The notes: generated by a model not told the origin, from the sequence alone. Shown: positions 1 to 9,016, counted from the stretch's first letter. The stretch is DNA of 64,000 nucleotides from Roseisolibacter agri (GCF_030159095.1 NZ_BRXS01000005.1:1-64000), one strand, 5' to 3'. Translations and numbers: made by a program.

Positions 1-1
1 C

Positions 2-406
2 GGCTCCGCGCTCACCGCCCGCGCGGCGACCACGCAAGCGCAGGAGCAGCTCCTCCGCGTGCTCACCCACAACCTGCTCCTGCTTTACGGCCGGAGAAGG
101 ATTCAACAGAGCCCCTGTCATCCTGTCCGAAGCCATTCGCTCTTCAGGGTCCGGATTGCTGGACCTTGGCGCCTCTTGGTGAGGATACGGATCCTCCGGA
201 TGGAGCGGATGCTTCGGATCGCTCCGCGCTGGTGCATGGCACGTCGCACTCCGAGGAGCGATCCGCACGATCCGTTCAGATCCGAAGCATCCGCATCCTC
301 CCCAATGGGCCAAAGGGTCCGGTGCGACGTCGCACGGTGCGCGGAGCAGGATCGCAGCCCGCAAACGCAACGCGCCCGTGCCGCTGGGGCACGGGCGCGC
401 GACTGA
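2..406 (+). CDS. C-terminal fragment of an unidentified protein, cut by the window edge
   Basis: The frame is open from the left edge. Its first ~30 codons have strong G/C third positions and read as an amphipathic helix (AQEQLLRVLTHNLLLLYG). This resembles the C-terminal tail of some DDE transposases, but that is a weak impression and not an identification. After about base 95 the codon usage decays and the frame runs straight through a palindromic intergenic repeat (176-306) to a stop at 406. The last ~100 residues are therefore probably repeat-derived or non-coding extension. The true start lies outside the window. The product is unknown. Confidence 0.35.
   Translation, partial: GSALTARAATTQAQEQLLRVLTHNLLLLYGRRRIQQSPCHPVRSHSLFRVRIAGPWRLLVRIRILRMERMLRIAPRWCMARRTPRSDPHDPFRSEASASSPMGQRVRCDVARCAEQDRSPQTQRARAAGARARD
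176..306. repeat. Palindromic intergenic repeat, family A, copy 1
   Basis: A long imperfect inverted repeat. The left arm reads TTGGTGAGGATACGGAT and the right arm ATCCGCATCCTCCCCAA, with inner GGATCGCTCCGCG/GGAGCGATCC arms. Similar copies lie at 11839-11965, 15864-16002 and 23111-23243. It contains no plausible gene. Confidence 0.8.
371..399. terminator. Hairpin terminator downstream of the PEP-CTERM gene
   Basis: A perfect 12-bp stem, CGCGCCCGTGCC (371-382) with GGCACGGGCGCG (388-399), has a 5-nt loop. It lies 33 bases past the stop of the minus-strand gene ending at 433. On that strand it is followed by TTGCGTTTGC, a modest T-rich tail. Confidence 0.7.
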
Positions 407-432
407 TCGGTGCGTGCGGTCGGTGCGTCCGG

Positions 433-1263
433 TCAGTCCGTGCGGCGCCGGCGAGCGAGCGCGCCCCACGCCACGACGCCCGTGCCGAGCAGCACGAGGC
501 TCGCGGGCTCCGGCGTCACCGTGACGGCCGCGGCGGCGTCCACCGCCGCCAGCGCCACCGGCAGCGACGCGGCCGTGGTCTGGTCGACGTTGCCGCCGAG
601 CGAGAAGTCGAAGTCCGCCGCGCTCTCGGTGCGCCCCGGGACGTTCGTGCCCGGCAGGCCCGAGCCCGCGTCGCGGTTGAACGACGCGTGCGCACTGGCG
701 TGCAGCGCGCGCATCTCGGCGCCGCGGCCGTGCGCGTCGCCCGACTGGCCCGCGTCGCGGCGCGCGTTGGCGCCGATCGCCTCCTCGAACTCCGACACGT
801 CGTCGTCCGCGCCCTGCAGGCCGAGGCGCAGCCGCGCCGCGCCCGGGAGCCGTGCGGCGGCGCTGCTCGGGAGCGCGCGCTGCAGCAGCTCGAGCCCCGG
901 CAGCAGGTAGCTCCGCCAGCCCGCGCTGCGCGCGATGGCCAGCCCGCCCACCCGGTGGCCCGAGCCCTCCGACCCCGGGAGGCCGAACAGGGTCGGCCAG
1001 AACGCGCGCTCGTCGTCGTCGTCGCTCTCCTGGACCGCCTGCGCCGGCAGGTACTCGAGCTCGACCTTCGCCAGCGGCGACTCGCCGGCGAGCGCGCCGG
1101 GCAGCCGGCTGGCCACCGGGGCGGCGACGGCGCTGGGCGCGGCGTCGCCGCCCCGCGCCGCGGAGTGCGCCGACGACCGCGCGACGGACTGCGCGTCCGC
1201 CGCCGTCACGCCGATCGTGAGCGCCAGGGTGATGATGCCGGCAGTGCCGGAAGCTGCTCGCAT
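433..1263 (-). CDS. PEP-CTERM sorting domain protein
   Basis: Predicted exported protein of 276 residues. It has an N-terminal signal peptide (MRAASGTAGIITLALTIG, cleavage likely after ADAQ) and a C-terminal PEP-CTERM anchor: TPEPASLVLLG, a hydrophobic stretch, then RRRR. Proteins of this family are cut and processed by an exosortase at the inner membrane. The middle is Ala/Asp-rich with no recognised enzymatic motif. The start at 1263 is chosen because GGGGGAG lies ~6 bases upstream and the signal peptide begins there; a longer frame to 1416 lacks coding character. The passenger function is unknown. A second PEP-CTERM protein is encoded at 26456-27121. No exosortase gene is visible in the window. 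Confidence 0.8.
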   Translation of the reverse strand: MRAASGTAGIITLALTIGVTAADAQSVARSSAHSAARGGDAAPSAVAAPVASRLPGALAGESPLAKVELEYLPAQAVQESDDDDERAFWPTLFGLPGSEGSGHRVGGLAIARSAGWRSYLLPGLELLQRALPSSAAARLPGAARLRLGLQGADDDVSEFEEAIGANARRDAGQSGDAHGRGAEMRALHASAHASFNRDAGSGLPGTNVPGRTESAADFDFSLGGNVDQTTAASLPVALAAVDAAAAVTVTPEPASLVLLGTGVVAWGALARRRRTD

Positions 1264-1566
1264 GCGAAGACTCCCCCGATGATGACCTCGCGCACACTCG
1301 ATCGCACCGCGCGGAACGGGCAGCGTCCGCGGTGTGTACGCAGCGGACGGCACACCGCAAACCATGCGCCAGTCACACGGCCGGGCGTGCTGCGGGTCAC
1401 TCGCGCGCGGCCACACGGCCGGAGGATCGGAGCCGGCGTCCGCGCGCGGTACGCAACGTGCCAGCAGGCATGCCCCCTTTTGCCGTCGGACAGGAGGCCC
1501 TCGACGTCAGGCCATGGTACGGTTGACTCATTGTCGCCCCCCGCGCGCGCGGACAGCTTGCGCGGC
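1264..1566. other. Divergent intergenic region
   Basis: This 300-base region separates the divergent PEP-CTERM gene and the outer-membrane protein gene, so it should hold both promoters. A TTGACT hexamer occurs near 1523 but lacks a convincing -10 partner. No repeat, RNA or small gene was recognised. Confidence 0.4.
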
Positions 1567-2904
1567 GTGACCGACCGCCGACGCCCTCGCGTCCCCCGCG
1601 CCGCCGCCGCCATGACGGCGGCGCTGCTGCTGAGCGCGTCCGCCGCGGGCGCGCAGGACGGCGCGCACGTGCACCCGGCCGCGCGTCACGACGCGGAGCG
1701 CGCCCGCCTCAGCGCCGACGTCACCGCGCTCGTCGTGCGCGCACTCCGCAGCGTCGAGGGCCGCACCATCGACGAGGGCTACCTCACGCAGCCCGTCGTC
1801 ATGGGCCACGCGCCGCTCTGGGGCGGACGGCTGCGGCTCACCGGCACGCTCAACCTCGAGGCGCTCACGCTCCGCGACGGACAGCTCACGCCCGGCAGCT
1901 ACGGCGAGGGGTTCGTCGACCGCCGGCACCCGCACACCTTCGTGCACGAGGCGATGGCGAGCGTCGAGGGCCGCCCCCTCGGCCCCGTGCGCATGTCGCT
2001 GGCGGCGGGGAAGGGCTTCGTCCCGTTCGGCACCGACGACCCGATGCTGCGCCCGTTCGTGCTCTTCCCCGTGAACCACCACCTCGCGCAGCTGCTGGAG
2101 CGCTACGTCGCGATCGCGGGCGTGCGCGTGCCGGGCGCGCTGCTCGAGGGCGCGACCTTCGGCGGCGACGAGCCCGCCGGCCCGTGGACGTGGCCGCGCG
2201 CCCGACGCTTCGGCGAGGCGTGGGCGGGGCGCGCGACGCTGCTGCCGCTCGAGCTGGCGGGACGCGCGCGGCGCGCCGGGCCGGGCGCGCTCGAGCTGTC
2301 GGCCAGCCACGCGTGGGTCCCGTCGCCCGAGGAGCCGACCGGCGTGGGCCTCGACCAGCGGAAGTCGAGCCTGGCCGCGCGCTGGGCGACCGCCGACCGA
2401 GCGGCCAGCGACGGCGCGGTGACGGATTCGGCGGCCGGAGGGTACGCGCTGCTGGAGTGGGCGCGCACCGACGAGGTGCGCGGCGCGCGGCGCGCCTTCC
2501 GCTACCAGAGCGTGCTGGCCGAGGCGTCCGCGTGGCGCCCCGTGCTCGGCACGCCGGTGGCACTGGCCGCGCGCGCCGAGCGCACGGGACGGCCCGAGGA
2601 GGAGCGGCTGCTCGATCCGTTCCGCACCGTGCGTCCGCACTTCGAGCAGAACGTCCTGGGCATCACCGAGTGGCGGATCCTCACGCTCGCGGCGTCGGTG
2701 CGGCCGCGCGCGGGACGCCTCCGCCTCGCGCCGTTCGTCGAGGCCGCGCGCGCGGAGCCCCGCGCGCTCGTCCGTCCGTCCGCCTTCCAGCCCCAGCTCT
2801 TCTACCGCGCGCGCGTGCAGTGGACGCTCGCCGCGGGCGTGCGACTCGGCCTCGGCCGGCCGCACGGGCGCATGGGGCGCTACGGCGTCGCCGCCGCGCA
2901 CTGA
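1567..2904 (+). CDS. Putative outer-membrane (porin-like) protein
   Basis: Predicted exported protein of 445 residues. A GTG start at 1567 gives a standard signal peptide: Arg-rich n-region, AAAAMTAALLLSASAAGA core, cut near AGAQ. An internal ATG at 1612 would lose the basic n-region. The mature protein begins with a His-containing segment (DGAHVHPAARHD). It then alternates short hydrophobic and polar stretches with many aromatic and Arg residues, as in beta-barrels, including FVPFGTDDPM and FVLFPVNHHLAQL. No family name can be assigned with certainty. The lipoprotein gene at 2934 follows after 29 bases on the same strand, suggesting a two-gene envelope operon. The His-rich start hints at metal contact, which is speculation. 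Confidence 0.7.
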   Translation: MTDRRRPRVPRAAAAMTAALLLSASAAGAQDGAHVHPAARHDAERARLSADVTALVVRALRSVEGRTIDEGYLTQPVVMGHAPLWGGRLRLTGTLNLEALTLRDGQLTPGSYGEGFVDRRHPHTFVHEAMASVEGRPLGPVRMSLAAGKGFVPFGTDDPMLRPFVLFPVNHHLAQLLERYVAIAGVRVPGALLEGATFGGDEPAGPWTWPRARRFGEAWAGRATLLPLELAGRARRAGPGALELSASHAWVPSPEEPTGVGLDQRKSSLAARWATADRAASDGAVTDSAAGGYALLEWARTDEVRGARRAFRYQSVLAEASAWRPVLGTPVALAARAERTGRPEEERLLDPFRTVRPHFEQNVLGITEWRILTLAASVRPRAGRLRLAPFVEAARAEPRALVRPSAFQPQLFYRARVQWTLAAGVRLGLGRPHGRMGRYGVAAAH

Positions 2905-2933
2905 GCGCGGCGTCCACCCTTCGCCCGATTCGC

Positions 2934-4238
2934 ATGCGCCGCCCGACGATCCTCCTCACGCTCGTGCTCACCGCCACGCTGGCCGCCTGCAGCTCCGGCG
3001 ACGACGGCGGCAGCGGCACCGTGGAGCCGCCGCCGACGCCCGGCACCGGCTCCAACGGCGGCACCAGCACGCCGGCCGCCATCGCGGTGGTCGGCCAGGG
3101 CGTCGTCACCGACCGCGTGACGGCCGAGGTGACCGCGCGCGGCCAGTGGGTCTACACGTCGTCGTGGGGGCAGCGGTATGCCAAGGGCAACGTGGTCTAC
3201 GTCTGGAACGGCGCGGGCAACGTGCCCGTGCTGACGGACACCCTGATCATCGACGGCGTGGGGACGACCGGCGACGTGCAGGTGAGCGACGACGGGTCGC
3301 TGCTGGTGGTGGCCACGGAGCCGCGGCCGGAGGGCTCGCTCGTGCTCTACAGCCTGGCCGATCCCGCGCATCCGCGCTTCATCACGCGCTACAAGACGCC
3401 GAACCTGGCGAACGGCGTGCACACGGCGCAGGTGTCGCGCGTGAACGGCAAGCTGTACGCGTTCGCGGCGATCGACCCCGCGCCCGGCGCGCCGGCCCGC
3501 CTCACGATCGTCGACCTGAGCAACCCGTCCGCGCCCACGGAGGTCTGGTCGCAGACGATGGGGCAGCCGTTCGTGCACGACACGTTCGTGCGCGACGGGC
3601 TGTTGTTCACCGCCAACTGGGACGAGGGCGTGGTGGTGTGGGACATCGGCGGCGGCGCGCGCGGCGGCTCGGTGTCGGCGCCGGTGCGCATGGGGAACGT
3701 CGTCACGCGCCCGAGCATGAGCGGGCAGGGCGCGTCGGTGCACAACGTCTGGTGGCTGCACACGGACGGCCGCAAGCGCTTCCTCGCGGTCGGCGAGGAG
3801 CTCACGACCGGCTCGACGATCGGCAACTCGTCGGCGGGCGACGTGCACATCGTCGACATCAACGACCTCGCGAACCCGTCCAGCTGGCGCGAGGTGGCCG
3901 TCTACCGCGTGACGAACTCGGGCACACACAACTTCGTCGCCGACGAGGCGCGCGGCATCCTGTACGCGGCGTACTACGACGGCGGCGTGCGCGCAATCGA
4001 CGTTCGCGGCGACCTCGGGACCTGCACCGCGGCCGAGAAGACCACGGACGGCCGCTGCGACCTCGTGAAGATGGGCCGCGAGATCGGCGTCGCGCTCGCC
4101 GGCTCGCCGCGCACGCGCGAGCCGCGCACGGGACAGGAGGCGCCGCCGTTCGTGTGGGGCGTGGAGCTGACGAGCGACGCGCTGTGGGCGTCGGACATGA
4201 TGGGTGGACTCTTCAAGCTCCGTCCGCTCACGCGGTAA
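2934..4238 (+). CDS. LVIVD-repeat lipoprotein, beta-propeller
   Basis: Predicted lipoprotein of 434 residues. The signal ends in a lipobox (LAAC, about residue 20) followed by SSGDDGGSG and a Pro/Gly/Thr-rich linker. The body has repeated short units such as LTIVDLSNPSAP, VVVWDIGG, VHIVDINDLANP and VRAIDVRGD, typical of the LVIVD family that folds as a beta-propeller. It presumably sits in the outer membrane facing the periplasm or the exterior; its ligand is unknown. ATG at 2934 directly starts MRRPTILLTLVL. It lies 29 bases after the putative outer-membrane protein gene and is probably co-transcribed. A family B palindrome begins right after the stop. Confidence 0.85.
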   Translation: MRRPTILLTLVLTATLAACSSGDDGGSGTVEPPPTPGTGSNGGTSTPAAIAVVGQGVVTDRVTAEVTARGQWVYTSSWGQRYAKGNVVYVWNGAGNVPVLTDTLIIDGVGTTGDVQVSDDGSLLVVATEPRPEGSLVLYSLADPAHPRFITRYKTPNLANGVHTAQVSRVNGKLYAFAAIDPAPGAPARLTIVDLSNPSAPTEVWSQTMGQPFVHDTFVRDGLLFTANWDEGVVVWDIGGGARGGSVSAPVRMGNVVTRPSMSGQGASVHNVWWLHTDGRKRFLAVGEELTTGSTIGNSSAGDVHIVDINDLANPSSWREVAVYRVTNSGTHNFVADEARGILYAAYYDGGVRAIDVRGDLGTCTAAEKTTDGRCDLVKMGREIGVALAGSPRTREPRTGQEAPPFVWGVELTSDALWASDMMGGLFKLRPLTR

Positions 4239-4410
4239 GGCGGAGGACGGAACGGCGGAGGACGGACGGGCGGAAGACGATGAAGCGTGAAACGATGAGG
4301 CGGACCCCTCAGGCTTGAAGCGTCAAGCTCGAAGGGTCCGCTTCTCCGTTTCACGCCCTTCCGTCCTCCGCTTCACCGTTCTCCGCCTTATCGTCCTCCG
4401 CTTCACGCTC
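4239..4410. repeat. Palindromic intergenic repeat, family B, copy 1
   Basis: The left arm is built of degenerate units like GGCGGAGGACGGAACG, and the right arm is their reverse complement (CCGTCCTCCGCTTCACCG). A small central palindrome, CTTGAAGCGTCAAG, lies between them. It lies between the convergent ends of the genes at 2934-4238 and 4403-5200. Other copies are at 36763-36928 and 40323-40494. Confidence 0.85.
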
Positions 4411-5200
4411 TTACCCTCGGTCCCTGGCGCGTGAGAAACGACGCGATCCGCAGCGGCAGCAACCGCCACCCCGCCACCAGCACCTTGTAGCGCAGCCCGG
4501 GAATCACCGTCACCGGTCCACCGCGGTCCGCCGCGCGCAGCGACGCGTCCACCACCGCCGCCACCGACATCCAGAGCGGGCGCGGGATGTTCGTCGGCGC
4601 GAAGCCCATGCGGTCGTGGAACTCCGTGCGCGTGAAGCCCGGGCAGAGCGCCTGCACGCGCACGCCCGTCCCCTGCAGCTCGGCCGACAGGCCGTCGGTG
4701 GCGAGGCGGAGGAAGGCCTTCGTCCCCGAGTAGGTCGCGTTGCCCGGGCCGGTGAGGAAGGCCGCCACCGAGCAGACGTTGACGATCAGCCCCGCGGCCC
4801 GCGCCGTCATGCCGGGGAGCACCGCCTGCGCCAGCCGCAGCGGCGTCGCGCAGTGGAGCTGGATCATCGCCGCCTGCCGCGCCGGGTCCGTGCGGGCGAG
4901 CGTGCCCAGCGTCCCGAAGCCGGCGTTGTTGACCAGCACGTCCACGCGCGGACGGGCCGCCAGCGCGGCGGCCAGCGCCTCCACCTCCGCGGGGTCGGTC
5001 AGGTCGTGCGCGGCCACCTCGGCCCTCACGCCGTGGGCGGCCGCCAGGGCGTCGGCCACCTCGTGCAGACGGGCGGCGTCGCGCGACACCAGCAGCAGGT
5101 CGTGTCCCCGCGCGGCCAGCCGCTCGGCGAACTCGCGGCCGATGCCGGCGGTGGGGCCGGTGACGACGGCCAGCGGGCGGGAGGCGGCTGTGGCGGGCAT
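4403..5200 (-). CDS. Short-chain dehydrogenase/reductase
   Basis: Classical SDR of 265 residues, the usual family length. It has the cofactor motif TGPTAGIG (residues 14-21), NNAG (91-94), catalytic Ser144 and the Tyr157/Lys161 pair (YSGTK). Arg40 after the second strand suggests NADP(H) preference. The C-terminus is extended and basic with a hydrophobic segment, as in SDRs associated with membranes. The substrate cannot be told. The stop codon at 4403-4405 lies inside the family B palindrome, so the last few residues may derive from the repeat. It is transcribed divergently from the membrane protein gene at 5256. Confidence 0.85.
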   Translation of the reverse strand: MPATAASRPLAVVTGPTAGIGREFAERLAARGHDLLLVSRDAARLHEVADALAAAHGVRAEVAAHDLTDPAEVEALAAALAARPRVDVLVNNAGFGTLGTLARTDPARQAAMIQLHCATPLRLAQAVLPGMTARAAGLIVNVCSVAAFLTGPGNATYSGTKAFLRLATDGLSAELQGTGVRVQALCPGFTRTEFHDRMGFAPTNIPRPLWMSVAAVVDASLRAADRGGPVTVIPGLRYKVLVAGWRLLPLRIASFLTRQGPRVRA

Positions 5201-5255
5201 GCAGCAGGGTCAGGGGCAGGGAACGGGTGGCCGGAAACCTGCCCATCGGGCCGGC

Positions 5256-5885
5256 ATGGCGGAATTCCTGGTTCGCAACTGGTGGGCGCTGGCCGCACGT
5301 GGCGGCGCCGCCATCCTCTTCGGCGCGTTCGCCCTCCTGTTCCCAGGGCTGACGCTCGACGCGCTGGTGGCGGGCTTCGCCGCCTTCGCCTTCGCCGACG
5401 GCCTGCTGGCCACCATCGCCGCGCTGCGCCCGGGCGTGCGCGACCGCCGCGCGACCCCGCGCCGCGAGGCGCTCCTGCTGCAGGGGCTGGCCGGGCTGGC
5501 GATGGGGCTCGTCGTCGCGCTCTGGCCCGACCCGACCGTGTTCGTGGTCGTCGTGCTGCTCGCCTGCTGGGCGCTCGTCACCGGCGTCTTCGCGGTCATC
5601 GCCGCGCTGCGGCTGCGCACGCGGCTTCCGGAGGCCTGGTGGCTCGGCGCCGCCGGCCTGGCGTCGCTCGCGATCGGCCTCTTCCTCGGGTTGGCCGAGC
5701 TGCTGGGTGTCGTCGCGATCGTGTGGTGGATCGGCGTGCACGCGCTCGTGTCGGGCGCGCTGCTGCTGGTGCTGGCGCTGCGGCTGCGCGCGCGGCGGCT
5801 GGCCGGCCTCGCGACGGCGCAGGTGGGCGACGCACGCGCGCCCCGCGCGCTTCACGAGGAAGCACGCGGGGCGCGCGCGTCGTAG
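5256..5885 (+). CDS. HdeD/DUF308-family membrane protein
   Basis: Integral membrane protein of 209 residues with about six hydrophobic helices in three pairs, the HdeD arrangement. Examples are ALAARGGAAILFGAFALLF near the N-terminus, VFVVVVLLACWALVTGVF, and VHALVSGALLLVLAL near the end. HdeD-like proteins are linked to acid or envelope stress in enterobacteria; the role here is not shown. ATG at 5256 begins MAEFLVRNWW, a typical HdeD N-terminus, so the longer upstream frame was rejected. The gene ends at a strong hairpin shared with the convergent S9 peptidase gene. Confidence 0.8.
   Translation: MAEFLVRNWWALAARGGAAILFGAFALLFPGLTLDALVAGFAAFAFADGLLATIAALRPGVRDRRATPRREALLLQGLAGLAMGLVVALWPDPTVFVVVVLLACWALVTGVFAVIAALRLRTRLPEAWWLGAAGLASLAIGLFLGLAELLGVVAIVWWIGVHALVSGALLLVLALRLRARRLAGLATAQVGDARAPRALHEEARGARAS
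5834..5880. terminator. Bidirectional hairpin between convergent genes
   Basis: ACGCGCGCCCCGCG (5834-5847) pairs with CGCGGGGCGCGCGCGT (5865-5880), allowing one bulge. The hairpin overlaps the last codons of the HdeD-like gene and lies just past the stop of the minus-strand peptidase gene, so it could serve both. Confidence 0.6.
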
Positions 5886-5903
5886 CGAGGCTTCCGGCCG
5901 GCG

Positions 5904-8843
5904 TCAGCCGGCGGTCGCGATCCGCTTCGGCTCCTCCTTCTTCGGCTCGGGCTTCGGCTTGCGGCTGCGCAGGTGGTCGTCCATCTGCAGCCGCGGCACG
6001 CCGCGCTCGATCCAGTCCGGCGCCGGCGCGCCCTTCAGCTTCACGTCGAACCACTCGACCATGCGCGTCTGGTAGTCCTTCAGGTTGCCACGCTGCACGA
6101 GGCCGTGGTTCTCACCCGGGTACTCGAGCAGGATCGCCTCCTTCCCGAGCTGCTTGAGCGTGTTGTAGTACGTGATGCCCTGGTTGAAGTCCACCGCGCC
6201 GTCCTTGTCGTTGTGCAGGATGACGAGCGGCGTCTGCACCCTGTCGGCGAAGCGGTTGGGCGAGTTGCGCGCGTACGCCTCCATGTTCTGGAGGTAGTTG
6301 CCCGTGAAGCGGCCCTGGCTCGACTGGAAGATCGGCTGGTTCGCGAGGCCGCTGTTCCAGTACACGGAGCTGTACATGCTCACCATGTCGGTGAGCGGTG
6401 CGCCCGCGATCGCCGCCTTGAAGATGTTCGTCTGCGTGACCAGGAACGCCGTCTGGTATCCGCCCCAGCTGTGCCCCTGCAGGCCGACGCGCGCCGAGTC
6501 GACGATGCCGGTGGCGATCGCCGCCTTCACGGCGGGCACCACGCTCCACACCGCGCTCATGCCGGGATCGTTCACCTTGTAGGTGATGTCGGGCATGAAC
6601 ACCGCGTAGCCGCGGCTCGTCATCAGGCCCGGGTGGATCGAGACGCCGTTCACCTCGTTCGGGTGCGAGAACTGGTGGCGCCCCTGCGTCAGCCGCTCGT
6701 AGATGTACGTGATCGTCGGGTACTTCTGCCCTTCCTGGTAATCCGCGGGCAGGTACAGCACGCCCTGCAGCGAGTCGCCCTTCTCGGTCACGTAGCTCAC
6801 GAGGCGCGTGCCCGCCGACCACTTGAACTGCGCGAGCTGCCCGCCGCCCGACGTGAGGCGCGTCGTCGGCTTCCCGTGCTCCATCTTCCACCAGTCCGGA
6901 TACTCGGCGAACGTGCTGCGCGAGGTGATCCAGACGTCGGCGTCGCGCGCGCGGCGCGGGTTGAACGCCGCGTCGTCCAGCACGAGCGTCGTCGCGCCGC
7001 CGCGCTGCGCGTCCACGCGCGCCAGCCCGCCCTGCTTGGTGCGCTCGCCGAACAGGCGCACGAACAGCGGCTTCGCGAGGTCGATGCCCGGCTCGCGCGG
7101 ATCGATCACGACGCGCTGCTGGTAGCGCAGGCCGCGCGTGCGCCCGTCGCGCGTGAGGTTCACCGGCGCGCCGCCCGCGGCGGGCACCTTCCAGATGTCC
7201 CAGTTGTCCGACAGCAGCACCGCGCTGCCGTCCTTCGCCCAGCCCACCGGGAAGGTCGCCGGCTTGTCGACGTTGTGGTCGTCCTCCGTGTCCCAGAACG
7301 CGACCGACGCGCCCGCGGTGAGGTTGCGCTTCGCCAGCGTCGCGACGTCCAGCGTGTGGAAGTGGCCGTCGTCGAAGAAGAGCACGCGACGCCCGTCGGG
7401 CGACGGGAGCACGGGGCCCTGGCGCAGCGCCTTCATCGCGAGGCGGCGCTCGCCCGTGCGCGGATCGACGACGTACTGGTCGGAGCGCGGCAGCCCCTCC
7501 AGCAGCCCGCGGCGCTCGTCCGCGCGGCCGTCGGTGCCGAGCGCCCACCGGTCGGTGGGGAGCATCGCGACCTGGCGCATCGTCGAGTCGGAGAGCGTCA
7601 CGACCCTGTTCGTGCCCGGCCAGTACGCGGCCAGGTAGCTGAACGTCCGGTCCGCCTGCTCCTGCACCTGCTGCTGCGACTGGAGGCGCGCCTCCTTCCA
7701 GTGCCAGATCATCAGGTTGGGCTTCTCGTCGTCCGGCTCCTCCTTGGGCGGCGCGGCCTTCTTCTCGCGCAGCCCGAACAGCAGCCCGTCGCCCTGCACG
7801 GTCCATCGCGGCGTGCGGTCGGGCGAGACGCGCATCCCGGCCGGCGCGTCGGCGCGGCCGGCGAGCGCCATCACCGTCGCCTTGGGCCCGGCCGCCCCGA
7901 AGCCGCGGAAGCCGAGGACCGCGTAGGCGGTGTCGCTGGCGGCGCTGTCGACGGTGCCGCGCAGCACGGCGAGCTGCGGGAGCGTGTCGCTCCACGCCAG
8001 CCGGCGGTAGAGCGCCTTCTCGCTGTCGAGCACGCGCACCGCGCCGTTGGTCAGGTCGTGCAGCTGCACGCCGTTGCCCTGCAGGTCGCGGCGCTCGACG
8101 GTGTACGCGAGCCAGCGGCCGTCGTCGTCGATCGCGAACTCGCCGACGCTGCCGACGGTCAGCACGTCGTGCGTGCCGAGGCGATGCACGAGCAGGTCGC
8201 TCGCCTCGACGCGCGCGGGCGCCGCGGGCGCGCCCGGGCCGGTCGGCGCGGGGGCGGGCGGCGTCGGAGCCGCGTCCGCTGGATACGCCTGCAGCACGAC
8301 GTGCGTCGGGCGGTCGCCCGCGAACTGCGCGCGGCGGATCTTGTCGAACTCGCGCGTCTCGCCGGTCGCGGTGCGCACGAGCACGAGCCTGTTCTGCGCG
8401 GGCTTGCGCTCGCGGCGCAGGCGGCGCGCGTCGGCCTGCTTGGGATAGACGGTCACGGCCAGCCACTGGCCGTCGCCGCTGAACTGCACCGGCGCCGGGG
8501 CGCCTGGCGCGAAGCCCTGCTGCGCCGGCGCCTCGCCGATGGGGATCCGCGTCTCCTTGCCGTCGGCCATCGACCGCAGCACGACCTCGGCGTCGCCCTC
8601 GTTGGGGGCGTACTGGTAGGCGAACCAGCGGCCGTCGTTGGACAGCTGGGCGCTGCGGACCGTCTTCCACCCCTTGAGGTCGGGCGGGGCGAAGTCGCGG
8701 CGCGCCGCGGGCACGGTGGTCGCGGCGGCGGGCGTCGCGGCGGGCGCGGGGGCCGCACCGGCGTTGGTCTGCGCGACCAGCGCGGTGCCGGGCAGCGCCG
8801 CCAGCAGCGGCAGGGCGGCCAGGCGGGGGAGTCGGGACGTCAT
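5904..8843 (-). CDS. S9 family peptidase (prolyl oligopeptidase type)
   Basis: Exported serine peptidase of 979 residues. It has a signal peptide (LPLLAALPGTALVAQ), then a long beta-propeller-like region with low-complexity Pro/Ala insertions, then an alpha/beta-hydrolase domain from about residue 690. The nucleophile is Ser792 in GHSWGGY. The probable acid and base are Asp881 (HNDKDGAV) and His913 (GENHG). Family members cleave peptides of limited size in the periplasm. The C-terminus has a Lys/Pro/Glu-rich tail (KPKPEPKKEEPKR). The start at 8843 fits the signal peptide. The gene stands alone, divergent from the barrel gene at 9017. Confidence 0.9.
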   Translation of the reverse strand: MTSRLPRLAALPLLAALPGTALVAQTNAGAAPAPAATPAAATTVPAARRDFAPPDLKGWKTVRSAQLSNDGRWFAYQYAPNEGDAEVVLRSMADGKETRIPIGEAPAQQGFAPGAPAPVQFSGDGQWLAVTVYPKQADARRLRRERKPAQNRLVLVRTATGETREFDKIRRAQFAGDRPTHVVLQAYPADAAPTPPAPAPTGPGAPAAPARVEASDLLVHRLGTHDVLTVGSVGEFAIDDDGRWLAYTVERRDLQGNGVQLHDLTNGAVRVLDSEKALYRRLAWSDTLPQLAVLRGTVDSAASDTAYAVLGFRGFGAAGPKATVMALAGRADAPAGMRVSPDRTPRWTVQGDGLLFGLREKKAAPPKEEPDDEKPNLMIWHWKEARLQSQQQVQEQADRTFSYLAAYWPGTNRVVTLSDSTMRQVAMLPTDRWALGTDGRADERRGLLEGLPRSDQYVVDPRTGERRLAMKALRQGPVLPSPDGRRVLFFDDGHFHTLDVATLAKRNLTAGASVAFWDTEDDHNVDKPATFPVGWAKDGSAVLLSDNWDIWKVPAAGGAPVNLTRDGRTRGLRYQQRVVIDPREPGIDLAKPLFVRLFGERTKQGGLARVDAQRGGATTLVLDDAAFNPRRARDADVWITSRSTFAEYPDWWKMEHGKPTTRLTSGGGQLAQFKWSAGTRLVSYVTEKGDSLQGVLYLPADYQEGQKYPTITYIYERLTQGRHQFSHPNEVNGVSIHPGLMTSRGYAVFMPDITYKVNDPGMSAVWSVVPAVKAAIATGIVDSARVGLQGHSWGGYQTAFLVTQTNIFKAAIAGAPLTDMVSMYSSVYWNSGLANQPIFQSSQGRFTGNYLQNMEAYARNSPNRFADRVQTPLVILHNDKDGAVDFNQGITYYNTLKQLGKEAILLEYPGENHGLVQRGNLKDYQTRMVEWFDVKLKGAPAPDWIERGVPRLQMDDHLRSRKPKPEPKKEEPKRIATAG

Positions 8844-8912
8844 GGGGAACGACGGCGAGGGGCCAGGGGCCGGACCGGCGGGACGCCGGCAGGGCGCGCT
8901 ACGATAGGCCGG

Positions 8913-8939
8913 CGCGCGCCCCCGGACAACGGGCGCGCG
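8913..8939. promoter_or_regulatory. Inverted repeat in a divergent promoter region
   Basis: CGCGCGCCC (8913-8921) and GGGCGCGCG (8931-8939) form a 9-bp inverted repeat in the 173-base gap between the divergent peptidase and barrel genes. It may be an operator or simply a G+C-rich hairpin; nothing distinguishes these. Confidence 0.35.
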
Positions 8940-9016
8940 AGGGTTGGCGCTGTGCGGAAACCGCTCGCTTTCCGGGGCCGTACGGATGCCCGCTCGCCCC
9001 CGCCACTCCCCCCGCG

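Noticed and set aside
4239-4410. CRISPR array in the CGGAGGACGG iterations
   Set aside because: Unit length is 12-16 bases without unique spacers, and the element is palindromic and repeated elsewhere as a whole.
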